Both the position numbers and the translations under genes were made by a program. DNA of 64,000 nt. Origin: Roseburia sp. AM59-24XD (lineage in GTDB: Bacteria; Bacillota; Clostridia; Lachnospirales; Lachnospiraceae). The notes below the pieces were generated by a model. That model was not told where the DNA came from and did not search any database. It saw only the letters and a list, made by a program, of their open reading frames with translations. Where the stretch lies: the NCBI RefSeq assembly GCF_003478445.1, contig NZ_QUET01000014.1, forward strand, positions 26,264 to 90,263, read 5' to 3'. Shown one piece after another: positions 54,304 to 63,855 of this stretch. The number at the start of each line of letters is the position of its first letter. Positions within the stretch are counted from its first letter, which is position 1.

Positions 54304-56034
54304 TCACAGACGGATCTTTTTCACACTCTGATCCAGTCCATATGCAATCTCTTTAAGCTGTGCCGCATTCTCAGAAATATCCTGTACAATGTTGGTAACC
54401 TCTGCCACGGAAGCGGATGTCTCCTCACTGCTTGCAGCGTTCTCCTCTGCGATCGCAGAAAGGTTTTGAACCACATCGACTACCTTTTCTCTGGAATCAT
54501 CCAGATTCTCTGTCTTACCTGTAATATGTACCACACTTTCCAGTGCATTTGCAACACCATTGTTCACCTGATGGAACATCTGATCTGTCTGCGTCATCTT
54601 GTCACTCTGCTCATCCATGATATTGCGTACCTGCTGCATCGTCTCAACTGCCCTGGTCGAATCCTTGATCAATGCAGATGTAATATCATCGATCTGGCTT
54701 GCTGATTCATTCGACTGCTCCGCAAGCTTCTGGATCTGTGAAGCAACCACAGCAAAACCTCTTCCCTGCTCTCCGGCACGCGCTGCCTCGATGGAAGCAT
54801 TCAGAGACAACAGATTCGTCTCCTCCGCGATGGAGGCGATCAGTGAGGTTGCATCCTTGATCTTCTGTGCAGATGCATTCGTGATGTTCGTCTGCTCATA
54901 AATCTCCTCAATGGAAACCTTGGTTCTCTCATTGACTGCCATCAACTCATTCAGGATGGCCATCGCATGATCACTGGAATTCTTCATGCTCTGGGAATTA
55001 TTCTCCAGAATCTCCGCTTCCTTGTTGGTTGCTTCGATCATATTCCCCATATCAATAACATGCTCTGTCGCGTTCTGTGTCTCCTGTGCCTGATTGGTCG
55101 CACCGCTTGCAATATCACCAACAGCATTTCCAACCTGCTCTACGGTCTTTGCCGTATCGGATGCATCCCGGTCCAGTCGCTCCGATGCACTGAACAGATC
55201 GTTACTCTTGCTCTGGATCTCCTCGACCATCGTCACAAGCTCTTTCCGAAGATTTGCCACAGACCGGCTCATCACTCCTGTCTCATCTTTGCGCTTCACT
55301 AACTTCTCCGCTCCCGGTGTCGGCGTAAAGTCCATCCCTGCCATCTTGCTGACAATATCCGATATCCGACCGATCGGACGCAGATTCGTTGAGATCAGGA
55401 TCAATGAAAGGATCGTCATAAAGATGTCTACAATAACCGCCGCTCCAATGCTGATATAAACGACTCTGTGTAACGGCGCCAGAATATCCGACTCATCGGC
55501 AGAAATTACAAGCACGGTATCACATGCCTCATCCACATAATAGGACGCGTACTTTTTCACTCCGTTAAAGTCATAAGTAACTACCTTCGACTCCGGGCGC
55601 TGCTTCTGCGCCATCTGTTGTACAACCCCCTTGATCACAGCGTTCTCCACCGGCTTGCCAATCTTCTCCTCGGTCGGATGATACTTCATTGTTCCGGTCG
55701 AATCCACAACATAGGCATAGCTGGAAGCAACGCCCTCGATGCCAACGTCCTTAAATGAAGAACGCAGGGAATCCGTGTTCTTGTTCTGAATCTGCTTACG
55801 AAGCACCTCCAGTTTCGATCCGTCGCTTACCGTCACATCCTGCAGATAATTCATCGTCTGATCCAGCAGCGTCCTCTGTGCGGCCGGGATGATCAGAGCC
55901 AGGATCACGGAGCATGTCACGATCACAGCACAGATCATCAGCACGGTCATACGGAACTTCAACGAATGGATAAACCCCACTTTATCCTGTTGTCTCTCCT
56001 TTTTCTCCTTTTTTGTGCTCTTTTTTCTTCCCAT
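54304..56034 (-). CDS. Methyl-accepting chemotaxis protein
   Basis: A 576-residue receptor. A basic cytoplasmic leader is followed by a membrane segment ([23 protein letters not shown]), then a dCache/PAS-like sensor domain (about 55-190) facing outside. A second membrane segment ([19 protein letters not shown]) and a HAMP domain lead to the long coiled-coil signalling domain. The hairpin tip is [39 protein letters not shown], the classic CheA/CheW-binding motif. Methylation helices flank it. The ligand is unknown. No other chemotaxis genes are nearby. The ATG at 56034 follows GGAGG, with a promoter upstream. Confidence 0.93.
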   Translation of the reverse strand: MGRKKSTKKEKKERQQDKVGFIHSLKFRMTVLMICAVIVTCSVILALIIPAAQRTLLDQTMNYLQDVTVSDGSKLEVLRKQIQNKNTDSLRSSFKDVGIEGVASSYAYVVDSTGTMKYHPTEEKIGKPVENAVIKGVVQQMAQKQRPESKVVTYDFNGVKKYASYYVDEACDTVLVISADESDILAPLHRVVYISIGAAVIVDIFMTILSLILISTNLRPIGRISDIVSKMAGMDFTPTPGAEKLVKRKDETGVMSRSVANLRKELVTMVEEIQSKSNDLFSASERLDRDASDTAKTVEQVGNAVGDIASGATNQAQETQNATEHVIDMGNMIEATNKEAEILENNSQSMKNSSDHAMAILNELMAVNERTKVSIEEIYEQTNITNASAQKIKDATSLIASIAEETNLLSLNASIEAARAGEQGRGFAVVASQIQKLAEQSNESASQIDDITSALIKDSTRAVETMQQVRNIMDEQSDKMTQTDQMFHQVNNGVANALESVVHITGKTENLDDSREKVVDVVQNLSAIAEENAASSEETSASVAEVTNIVQDISENAAQLKEIAYGLDQSVKKIRL

Positions 56035-56068
56035 AATACTACCTCCAAAGAATTACTTAATTACATAT

Positions 56069-56098
56069 ATTTTACCACGCCTGTCCATGGCTTTTCAA
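56069..56098 (-). promoter_or_regulatory. Promoter of the chemotaxis receptor gene
   Basis: Minus-strand -35 TTGAAA (complement of 56093-56098), 18-base spacer, -10 TAAAAT (complement of 56069-56074). Confidence 0.45.
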
Positions 56099-56122
56099 TC
56101 CCCTTTTGTGTCTCCGAATCAA

Positions 56123-57202
56123 TTAATATGCTTTCAATTCCTTCCACATATAGTTGTAATATTCCTCCATGTCCTTGCCGAGATAGCGGAACATTTCACA
56201 GTTCTTTACTACATCCTCCGACTGGAAGATCACCGGATCATCCTCCTTTTCTTCCGGATCGATCTCATCTAACACTGCCGTATTCGGTGTAGAATAATAT
56301 ACATACTCAAAATTCTGCATAGCAATATCTTCGCGGCACAGGAAATCCAGAAACTTCACGGCACCCTCGTAGTTTTCACCATCCTTCGGGATCACCCAGC
56401 TGTCCATCCATACATCCGAGCCCTCCTTGGGAACTACAAACTCGAGATCTTCATTGTAGTCTCTTGCAAGCCCTGCCTCTCCGGAATAGATCACTGCCAT
56501 CGCCGCCTGCTCGTTTGCCATATCATCACGGACCTCATCCACCAGATAAGACTGTACCAGCTCCTTCTGATCGATCAGCAGCTTTTTGGCCTGCTGCAGC
56601 TCGTTCTTATCTGTGGTGTTGATCGAATAACCAAGCTGGCACAGTGCCGGCACAAAGCTGTCACGGACGCTGTCCTGCATAATAATATTATCTTTATAGT
56701 CCTTCCTCCACAGATCCTTCCAGCTGTCCGGCTTAAAGTCAAGCAGCTTCGGATTGTATAATATTCCGACGGTCCCCCAGAAATACGGTACACTATACGC
56801 ATTATCCGGATCAAAGTTCTGTGACAGCTTCCAATAGGTATCACCGATATTGTGTGCGTTGGAAAGCTGCTTCATATCGATCTTACGCACATCCTTTTCC
56901 TGGATCATTTTGTCCAGCATATAGTCCGAACAGCAGATCAGGTCATAATGGATCGTTCCGTTCTTAAACTTTGTGTACATTGCCTCCGGCGTCAGAAACT
57001 CCTCATACGCTACGGATATGCCTGTTTCCTTCTCAAACTGCTTTAGCACATCACGGTCAATATAATCTCCGTAATTAAACACAACGATCCGCTTGTCCGA
57101 CTTCTTCTCCGTCGTGCCGCATGCCGTCAGCAGACCGGATGCCGACAATAGCACCGCCAGTCCTGCCGCCGTGAGCCGGCTTAACATTGTTCTTTTCCTC
57201 AT
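56123..57202 (-). CDS. potD: Spermidine/putrescine-binding lipoprotein PotD
   Basis: A 359-residue lipoprotein. The signal ends with LLTACG (lipidated Cys about 27). The binding domain starts VVFNYGDYIDRDVLKQFEKETG, a PotD/PotF hallmark. YDLICCSDYMLDKMI, NAYSVPYFWGTVGILYN and a DSWVIPKDGENYEGAVKFLDFLC end segment follow, as in PotD. It delivers polyamines to the PotBC channel. The start at 57202 overlaps the repaired potC stop (ATGA overlap); a longer frame to 57247 belongs to the tail of potC. It is the last gene of the potABCD operon. Confidence 0.93.
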   Translation of the reverse strand: MRKRTMLSRLTAAGLAVLLSASGLLTACGTTEKKSDKRIVVFNYGDYIDRDVLKQFEKETGISVAYEEFLTPEAMYTKFKNGTIHYDLICCSDYMLDKMIQEKDVRKIDMKQLSNAHNIGDTYWKLSQNFDPDNAYSVPYFWGTVGILYNPKLLDFKPDSWKDLWRKDYKDNIIMQDSVRDSFVPALCQLGYSINTTDKNELQQAKKLLIDQKELVQSYLVDEVRDDMANEQAAMAVIYSGEAGLARDYNEDLEFVVPKEGSDVWMDSWVIPKDGENYEGAVKFLDFLCREDIAMQNFEYVYYSTPNTAVLDEIDPEEKEDDPVIFQSEDVVKNCEMFRYLGKDMEEYYNYMWKELKAY

Positions 57203-58013
57203 GAAAGCCCGCCCCCTTTCCGTTCTGCCTTCTTCGTTGTACGCCATGCCTTCCGGTTCATCAGGAAAAGCACCAGAAGCACCAGCACAAACACGATCGT
57301 GGACAGCGCATACAGCTCTGTCTGGATACCCTTGCGGTACTCCGCATTGATCATGGTTGACATCGTATGAATACCCGGTGCCTCGTGAAATAGGTTACCG
57401 AGAAATCATCCAGAGACATCGTAAAGGAGAGCATAAAGCCTGCCACAATTCCCGGCACAAGCTCCGGCAGCACAACCTTCCAGAATGCATAGTAAGGGGA
57501 TGCCCCAAGATCAAGCGCCGCCTCATACATACTCATATTCAGATGCATGACCTTTGGCTGTACACACAGAACCACATAAGGAATGATCAACGTGATATGT
57601 GCGATCAGCATAGTCCAGAAGCTCAAGCTGATAAATCTTGAAAATAACAGCATCAACGCCACACCGGTTACGATATCTGCATTCAGCATCGGAATATTGG
57701 TCAGCCCCATGATCCAGGTCCGGGTGCGTTTGCGCATACCAAGCATACCGATACACGCCATGGTTCCAAGGATCGTAGACACAAACGCAGCCCCTGCCGC
57801 TAACAGGATCGTTGTGCCGAGTGCCTGCATGATCATGTCATTTCCAAACAGCTTTGTATATCCGGACAACGAAAATCCTCCCCAGACCGCCTTGTTACGC
57901 GGGGAAGCATTAAACGAGGATACAATAAGTATCAGGATTGGAAGATAAAGCAGGATCAGTGCAAATGCAAGATAGATCCTGGATGCTACGTCCGTCACTT
58001 TCTGTTTTACCAT
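57199..58013 (-). CDS. potC: Spermidine/putrescine permease PotC, frameshifted
   Basis: A permease of about 271 residues when repaired. The intact part has about five membrane segments and the EAA-type loop AALDLGASPYYAFWKVVLPELVPGIVAGFMLSFTMSLDDFSVTYF. After FTR the given frame turns to HRVFIRCQP and stops at 57351. One more G at about 57381 would continue as APGIHTMSTMINAEYR and a last membrane helix, ending in a TGA that overlaps the potD start. It overlaps the end of potB by seven bases. Coupling to neighbours supports one gene; the frameshift is likely an indel error or a recent lesion. Confidence 0.88.
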
Positions 58014-58833
58014 ATGCCGCTTTCCCCCTCCTCTCCATCAAAGAACCGGTAGATCACCATGCTGATCAGGATCAGAACCATCAGACTCAGGGAAAGACCG
58101 GAGCCCGCATGGATATCTGCATAACCGGAATTAAATGCCTGCTCGATCACATTTCCGATCAGATAAACCTTGCCGCCGCCCAGCATGGATGCAATGACAA
58201 ATTCACTGATCGAAGGCACCATGACCATCGTGATCCCGCTGACGATCCCCGGAATGCTGAGCGGATGATGATCCGACGCAGGATCGTCCCCTGTCCTGCA
58301 CCAAGATCCTGTGCCGCGCTGATCACATCGTTGTCAATCTTAACAAGGGCGTTATAGATCGGAAGCACCATAAACGGCAGATAATCATAAACCGTACCTA
58401 AAATAACCGCCCACATCGTATTCATCAGATGAACTCTTCCAAAGCCAAGGGATATAAGTATCTGATTCAAAATTCCATTGTTCAGAAGGATCAGCCGCCA
58501 TGCAAGAGTACGAAGCATGAAATTCATCCACATCGGCAGAATAAAGATCATTACGATAAAGCTGTTCTTGTTGCTGGAATATTTACGCAGGATCAGTGCC
58601 AGCGGAAAGGACAGCACCAGGCATATCCCTGTCACCAGAAGTGACATTCCGATACTGCGTAAAAACGGCTTTCCATTGACCGAATCAAGGATCGCAGCCA
58701 CATTGGCAAGTGTAAAGGATCCGTCCGATGCCGTAAATGCATTATATACAAGCAATATAAGCGGAACCACCGTAAACAGAAGCATCCACATCAGATATGG
58801 TCCCGCAAGAAGTTTTTTGCCTAATCTTCTCAT
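58007..58833 (-). CDS. potB: Spermidine/putrescine permease PotB, frameshifted
   Basis: A permease of about 275 residues when repaired. The first part (KKLLAGPYLMWMLLFTVVPLILLVYNAF, and the RKYSSNKNSFIVMIFILPMWMNFMLRTLAW segment) is typical of PotB. The EAA loop AAQDLGAGQGTILRRIII is then broken. With one more C at about 58263 it reads on as PLSIPGIVSGITMVMVPSISEFVIASMLGGG and the final membrane helices, to a stop at 58007. In the given sequence the two parts lie in different frames. With PotC it forms the polyamine channel energised by PotA. Confidence 0.88.
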
Positions 58834-58853
58834 GTCAATTCCTCCATTCCGAT

Positions 58854-59927
58854 CTACTCGAGCGTACGCTCCTGCTCCTCATCCTCCGACTCCGGCTTAT
58901 GCATGATCTGGATATTAAACGGATCTACCCAGATTCCCACCTCGGTGCCCGGCTCCTTCAAAACGGTGCTGTGAACAAGCCATTCAAAGCCGGCCGCCTG
59001 CACTTCCATCTCGTAATGAACACCCTTGAAGATTGCAGAGGTCACGCGCCCGCAGATAATTCCCTTTGATGGTTCTGTCAATACAATATCCTCCGGACGG
59101 ATCACCACATCCACCGGCTGGTTCCTGCCAAAACCCTCATCCACACAGACAAATTTCGTACCCAGAATATCCACCAGACGATCTTCTACCATTGTAGAAT
59201 CAATAATATTACTCTCTCCGATAAAATCTGCCACAAATGCATTCTGCGGCTCATTATAGATATCCTCCGGCGTACCGATCTGCTGGATGTAGCCCTGATT
59301 CATGACCACGATCGTATCGGACATCGTCAGAGCCTCCTCCTGATCATGTGTCACATAAACAAACGTGATCCCGAGCTCATTCTTCAGACGGATCAGCTCA
59401 TACTGCATGTCCTGGCGAAGCTTTAGATCCAGTGCTCCAAGCGGCTCATCCAAAAGCAGGACTCTCGGTTCATTCACGATTGCACGGGCGATTGCAATTC
59501 TCTGCTGCTGTCCGCCACTGAGCGAATCCGGCATCCGCTTCTCATAGCCGTCCAGATTGACGAGCTTCAATGCATATTTTACTTTATCTCTGATATAACT
59601 TTTGGACTTATTCTTGATCTTTAAGCCAAATGCGATATTCTCCTCAATATTCATATGGGTAAACAGTGCATACTTCTGAAAAACCGTATTGACCTGACGC
59701 TCATTGGGCGGCAGTGATGTAATATCTCTGCCCTCAAAGATCACTCTTCCCTTGTCAGGCGTCTCAAAGCCACCCAGGATGCGCAGCGTTGTCGTCTTTC
59801 CGCAACCGCTCGGTCCCAGTATCGTAAGAAATCTGTTCTCGTTTAAATATAAATTTAAGTCGTCTAATATCACCTTATCTCCATAGCTTTTGGAGATACC
59901 AATCAAGTCTATCAATTTCTTTGCCAT
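58854..59927 (-). CDS. potA: Spermidine/putrescine ABC transporter ATPase PotA
   Basis: A 357-residue ATPase that powers polyamine import. Walker A is [19 protein letters not shown] near residue 40, the signature is [16 protein letters not shown], Walker B is [15 protein letters not shown], and the H-loop is [12 protein letters not shown]-terminal TOBE domain (about 260-345) has [11 protein letters not shown]. Length is typical. It is the first gene of the potABCD operon, with a strong sigma-A promoter upstream and potB 20 bases downstream. Regulation by polyamines may occur through intracellular spermidine on PotA, as known for the family. Confidence 0.95.
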   Translation of the reverse strand: MAKKLIDLIGISKSYGDKVILDDLNLYLNENRFLTILGPSGCGKTTTLRILGGFETPDKGRVIFEGRDITSLPPNERQVNTVFQKYALFTHMNIEENIAFGLKIKNKSKSYIRDKVKYALKLVNLDGYEKRMPDSLSGGQQQRIAIARAIVNEPRVLLLDEPLGALDLKLRQDMQYELIRLKNELGITFVYVTHDQEEALTMSDTIVVMNQGYIQQIGTPEDIYNEPQNAFVADFIGESNIIDSTMVEDRLVDILGTKFVCVDEGFGRNQPVDVVIRPEDIVLTEPSKGIICGRVTSAIFKGVHYEMEVQAAGFEWLVHSTVLKEPGTEVGIWVDPFNIQIMHKPESEDEEQERTLE

Positions 59928-59995
59928 TTATGCCTCTTTTCTCTGCTATGATCCAGTTTTTTATACATTTCCCGCGTCATCTGCATAACATTTTA

Positions 59996-60023
59996 ATTAT
60001 ACAATCTCTGCATTGGTTGTCAA
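59996..60023 (-). promoter_or_regulatory. potABCD promoter
   Basis: Minus-strand -35 TTGACA (complement of 60018-60023), 16-base spacer, -10 TATAAT (complement of 59996-60001). It lies about 65 bases before potA. Confidence 0.75.
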
Positions 60024-60095
60024 TCATATTTCCCATGCGGATGCATATTCATATAACAACACGAAATCATGCATTTACAGAAAGGAGACGATCCT

Positions 60096-60638
60096 ATGAC
60101 CACAGAAGAAAGAGACCGCCGTATGGCGATGCTGCGTGCAGCACAGCCCTACACCTCCGGGCGTCAGCGGTACGCACTCGACCTTGTACTACAGGCAAAT
60201 GCACTGTTATCAACGGCGCGCGGCGGCATGGCAGGCGATCTGGAAGCATGCGAAACGACAGCCCGGCCCGAGGAAATGCTGATGCACATGCAAGAATTCT
60301 GCACCCCGCGGGAAGCCGATCTCGTACAGATGATCCTGAATTTTATCAAAGCCGGCCATCTGTTCCAGAATTACCGGGATTTCATGGCACAACAAGGTCC
60401 CGATGAAAATCCGGATCTGCATGCTGCCGGATTTTCCTCCCCATCTGCCAATCCACTCCAGATGCTTTTGCAGCTCCTGGGCGGCTTTGGCGGTATGGGA
60501 AGCTCCAACCATCTGATGGAATTTCTGATCACACAGCTTTCCCCGGAACAACAGCAGCTTTTCGAACAGCTAAAGAGCTTCACCCAGACATCCGGTGAAG
60601 AAAAGGAGGCAGATTATGGAACCATGGCATCAGAATGA
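60096..60638 (+). CDS. Hypothetical protein with a C-terminal LSPEQQQLFEQLKSF motif
   Basis: A 180-residue, helical-looking cytosolic protein. The N-terminus ERDRRMAMLRAAQPYTSGRQRYALDLVLQANALL resembles a small helical domain. A Gly-rich middle (LLGGFGGMGSSN) leads to a C-terminal motif LSPEQQQLFEQLKSF. I do not recognise the family. GGAGACGATC lies upstream of the ATG at 60096. The next gene starts inside its end and carries a related motif, so the two probably form a coupled pair. They lie divergently from potA. Confidence 0.55.
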   Translation: MTTEERDRRMAMLRAAQPYTSGRQRYALDLVLQANALLSTARGGMAGDLEACETTARPEEMLMHMQEFCTPREADLVQMILNFIKAGHLFQNYRDFMAQQGPDENPDLHAAGFSSPSANPLQMLLQLLGGFGGMGSSNHLMEFLITQLSPEQQQLFEQLKSFTQTSGEEKEADYGTMASE

Positions 60639-60897
60639 GGCATTCCGCTCGATGGAGCCTGCCAAACAGAAAATGATCGAGCAACTTGCCGCTTCCCTGC
60701 AGGGAAAAAAATTAACCGAGGCACTTCCTCTGCTGATGCAGTGGAAACAGACGATGCAGCGGGAAAATATTCAGTTTACGGAGGAAGAAAATCAGATATT
60801 GACAGAAATCTTTTCTGCGCAGCTCTCACCGCAGCAGAAAAGACAATTTGAATTTATTAAGAATTCCTCTTTTCATAAAAATTTGAACAGAAAATAA
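60616..60897 (+). CDS. Small hypothetical protein with an LSPQQKRQFEFIKN motif
   Basis: A 93-residue helical, charged protein. It begins MEPWHQNEAFRSMEPAKQKM, has QLAASLQGKKLTEALPLLMQ and ends with LSPQQKRQFEFIKNSSF, which echoes the end of the preceding protein. AAGGAGGCAGATT precedes the ATG at 60616, and the gene overlaps the previous one by 23 bases, so translation is likely coupled. Function is unknown. It resembles a small regulator or assembly partner only by size. Confidence 0.55.
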   Translation: MEPWHQNEAFRSMEPAKQKMIEQLAASLQGKKLTEALPLLMQWKQTMQRENIQFTEEENQILTEIFSAQLSPQQKRQFEFIKNSSFHKNLNRK

Positions 60898-60907
60898 TAT
60901 CCAAGCT

Positions 60908-61585
60908 CTATTTGTCCGGAAGCTGAGGTGTCACAACGATGTTTGCCATCCTGCGCACTTCGTCCTCCGGCATTTTCAGATCCGGAACACAGATTACCGG
61001 TATGCCGGCGGCAACAGCCGCACGCACACCATTCTCGGAATCCTCAAGAACAACAGCCTGCTCCGGTTTTAAGCCGCAAAGATGCGCTGCCTTCAGGAAA
61101 ATATCCGGCTCCGGCTTAGATCTCTCTACCATCTCTCCGCCCACGATCACCGAAAAATACTTACGGATGCCGGCACCCTCCAGATAACGTTCCACGATAT
61201 CGGATCTGGTAGAGGATGCCACGGCAGCTTTAAGTCCCTGACGGCGGATCCACTGTAACAACGTCACAATGTCAGGCTTTAACTCCAGACCGACCGTTGC
61301 TGCGATTGCATCTACGTGCTCTCTTGCAATTCTGCCAAGCTGTGCAAACGGATAATCCATACCATATTCTGTCAGCATCAGCTTCTCCAGACTCTTACCG
61401 GTAAGCCCGAGACTCTTGCAGTAAACCTCCCGGCTGAGGCGGTATCCGCGCTCTGCCATCACAACGGCAAGCTGCTCCATAAACAATCTCTCCGTGTCAA
61501 AGATCAGACCATCCATGTCAAAAATAAATCCCCAGGCACTCTCAAAGCTCTGTGCGGCGTCCAAAATATTGTGGTAATCTCTCAT
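60908..61585 (-). CDS. HAD-family phosphatase/phosphomutase (beta-PGM-like)
   Basis: A 225-residue haloacid dehalogenase-family enzyme. The nucleophile motif is FIFDMDGLIFDTERLF near residue 18, with both Asp present. The cap domain includes LSREVYCKSLGLTGKSLE. Motif II is AAVASSTRSDIVERYL and motifs III/IV are VVLEDSENGVRAAVAAGIPVICV. This pattern fits beta-phosphoglucomutases and sugar phosphatases (YcjU/GS1 types). The substrate cannot be assigned. It lies convergent to the small unknown pair and upstream of nothing coupled. Confidence 0.85.
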   Translation of the reverse strand: MRDYHNILDAAQSFESAWGFIFDMDGLIFDTERLFMEQLAVVMAERGYRLSREVYCKSLGLTGKSLEKLMLTEYGMDYPFAQLGRIAREHVDAIAATVGLELKPDIVTLLQWIRRQGLKAAVASSTRSDIVERYLEGAGIRKYFSVIVGGEMVERSKPEPDIFLKAAHLCGLKPEQAVVLEDSENGVRAAVAAGIPVICVPDLKMPEDEVRRMANIVVTPQLPDK

Positions 61586-61609
61586 AATAATGATACATTC
61601 CTTTCCCGG

Positions 61610-62578
61610 CTAATAGTTTCCGGTGCTGCGGTATTCTCTCGGCGTACATCCGATCGTCTGTAAAAATACCTTGTTGAAATAACTGATATTGTTAAACCCG
61701 GACAGGTTGGCGATCTCTCCGATCTTCTTGTCGGTATCCTGCAGCAGACGGCAGCTCTGCAATATCCGGTAACGCATCAGATACTGCATCGGCGACATCT
61801 TCATCGTCTGCTTAAAGATCCTGCAAAACTGTCCCTCACTCATCGGAAGCATTTCCGCTAACTCCGATAATGTGATCTCGTAAGCGAAGTTGTCCTTCAT
61901 ATACTTCACAACAGGCTCAAGCCTTCCTGTCTCCCCCGGCTCATCCCTTCTCGACACGCGTATACTCTGTCTGTTCAGCCGGTCCCAGATCCCCATGATA
62001 TGGCTTCGAAGCATCAGCTCGTACGGCTCCGTGTCATGCTCGGGACATGCATACAGCTCCCGAAGCAGCCTGAGCACCTGCTTCTGCCAGCCTCCATCGT
62101 CCCACTCTGCCTCAAGCTCCGGCTGTGCAGGCGTCCTTCTCCGGTTGCCGGTATCCGCAAACTCCGGCCGGTACGGCTCATCCGGACAACGCATGGAGAT
62201 AAACTCCGGGAAAATGATCTTACCATCCAACACCGGTTTGAGATACTTTCTGCCGAACCGGCTGTGAATGTCCTCATGCAGAAACTGATAATGAAAATCG
62301 ATCGCGAAAAAGCTGCATGGCTTTCCGTCCACTGCCCTTGCCGAATGAAGAAGATTGGAATTGATAAATACACCGTCTCCCTCCTGCAGCAGATATTTGC
62401 GTTCCTCGATCTCAAAATTGATCTCTCCCTCCGTCACCATCAGGATCTCAAACTCCTGATGCCAGTGAAGATAAAAGATCGCATCCGTGCCGGCCGGATA
62501 GCTCATTTTATGCAGTCCGACCGGAAGCTCGACCGTGCCGTGCTGCTGCTTTTCTTCGTATTGCTTTTTCCTTGCCAT
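61610..62578 (-). CDS. AraC-family transcriptional regulator with cupin sensor domain
   Basis: A 322-residue regulator. The N-terminal cupin-like domain (about 20-110) has FYLHWHQEFEILMVTEGEINFEIEERKYLLQEGDGVFINSNLLH, typical of sugar-sensing AraC proteins. Residues about 225-322 form the two helix-turn-helix domain with ITLSELAEMLPMSEGQFCRIFKQTMKMSPMQYLMRYRI and IGEIANLSGFNNISYFNKVFLQTIGCTPREYR. Such proteins activate sugar-utilisation genes. The start at 62578 follows GGAGG. No carbohydrate genes lie next to it, so its target is unknown. Confidence 0.9.
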   Translation of the reverse strand: MARKKQYEEKQQHGTVELPVGLHKMSYPAGTDAIFYLHWHQEFEILMVTEGEINFEIEERKYLLQEGDGVFINSNLLHSARAVDGKPCSFFAIDFHYQFLHEDIHSRFGRKYLKPVLDGKIIFPEFISMRCPDEPYRPEFADTGNRRRTPAQPELEAEWDDGGWQKQVLRLLRELYACPEHDTEPYELMLRSHIMGIWDRLNRQSIRVSRRDEPGETGRLEPVVKYMKDNFAYEITLSELAEMLPMSEGQFCRIFKQTMKMSPMQYLMRYRILQSCRLLQDTDKKIGEIANLSGFNNISYFNKVFLQTIGCTPREYRSTGNY

Positions 62579-62682
62579 CCGTACCACCTCCGTATAATTT
62601 CTGCATGCTGCCTGCCGTCACAGACCGCATATCGTCAATTTCTTTTATTATAGAGGATAACCGCCAAAAACTCAACGCAACA

Positions 62683-62711
62683 TTTACAACACCTCTTTCA
62701 AATGGTATACT
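62683..62711 (+). promoter_or_regulatory. Promoter of the aminotransferase gene
   Basis: -35 TTTACA at 62683-62688, 17-base spacer, extended -10 TGGTATACT at 62703-62711, 43 bases before the ATG at 62755. Confidence 0.6.
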
Positions 62712-62754
62712 GTGTGCAACGTTCGATAACAAATGATAGAAATGAGGCCAGATT

Positions 62755-63855
62755 ATGATTGAACACAAGGAACATTTTCACGGAAGTGATCTCGAAAAGA
62801 TAGAAGCTGCCTACGGCATCAAAAAGGAGGACATCACAAGCTTTTCCGCCAACGTCAATCCTCTCGGTATCTCCTATAAGCTCCGCGAGGGTCTGATGGA
62901 ACATATCGATGCCATCACCTCTTACCCTGACCGTGAATATACAAGCCTGCGCAAATGTATTGCCGAATATACCGGCACAGATTATCGCAACATTCTCGTT
63001 GGAAACGGTTCCACCGAACTGATCTCGCTAGTGATCCAGTTAAAGCATCCCAAAAAGGCACTGATCGTCGGACCGACTTATTCCGAATACGAACACGAAC
63101 TGAGTCTCGAGGGCGGCCGCTCCCACTATTTCCGCTTGAAGGAAAGTGATGACTTCAAACTGAATATCGATGAGCTGACACAGGCATTGGACCGCGATAT
63201 TGATCTTCTCGTTCTGTGTAATCCAAACAATCCTACCTCGTCCCAGATTGACCGCCAGAGCATGCGGATCATTCTGGATACCTGTAAGGAAAAAGGAATC
63301 TTTGTCATGGTAGACGAAACCTATGTGGAGTTTTCCGAGAAAGCGGATGAGATCACTTCGATCCCTCTGACCAACTATTATAATAATATCATTATCCTGC
63401 GCGGCATCTCCAAATTCTTCGCAGCGCCGGGTCTGCGCCTTGGCTATGCCATCTGTGGCAACCACCAGCTTCTGCAGGACATCGACAGCAAGAAGAATCC
63501 ATGGACGATCAATTCACTTGCCGCGGTTGCCGGAGAGATCATGTTTCAGGATAAGGAATATATCCACGACACGAAGGAGTTAATCTCCTCCGAGCGCCGC
63601 CGGATCTGCAGTATCCTTGACAAGTGTCCGAACATCAAATATTATCCGCCTCACGGCAATTTCATTCTCGTCCGCATCCTCCGGGATGATGTGACCTCCA
63701 TGGATCTGTTTGAGGCAGCGATCCGAAAGGGACTGATGATCCGTGACTGCTCGACATTCCCATTTCTAGACAACAAATATATCCGTTTCTGTTTCATGAA
63801 TCCGGCAGATAACGATGCTCTTCTGGACGTCCTGTTCGAGCAGCTGAACAAATAA
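62755..63855 (+). CDS. HisC/CobD-like PLP aminotransferase
   Basis: A 366-residue fold-type-I PLP enzyme of the histidinol-phosphate aminotransferase/threonine-phosphate decarboxylase group. Key segments are SANVNPLGISYKLRE, YPDREYTSLRKCIAEYTG, GNGSTELISLVI (PLP phosphate loop), LCNPNNPTS, VDETYVEFSE (Asp that binds the PLP ring) and GISKFFAAPGLRLGYAICG (PLP Lys). The FSANVNPLG start is CobD-like; the length fits both types. No histidine or cobalamin genes are nearby, so the role is uncertain: histidine synthesis, aminopropanol phosphate for B12, or another transamination. The strong promoter suggests independent expression. It is the last gene before the window end. Confidence 0.82.
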   Translation: MIEHKEHFHGSDLEKIEAAYGIKKEDITSFSANVNPLGISYKLREGLMEHIDAITSYPDREYTSLRKCIAEYTGTDYRNILVGNGSTELISLVIQLKHPKKALIVGPTYSEYEHELSLEGGRSHYFRLKESDDFKLNIDELTQALDRDIDLLVLCNPNNPTSSQIDRQSMRIILDTCKEKGIFVMVDETYVEFSEKADEITSIPLTNYYNNIIILRGISKFFAAPGLRLGYAICGNHQLLQDIDSKKNPWTINSLAAVAGEIMFQDKEYIHDTKELISSERRRICSILDKCPNIKYYPPHGNFILVRILRDDVTSMDLFEAAIRKGLMIRDCSTFPFLDNKYIRFCFMNPADNDALLDVLFEQLNK

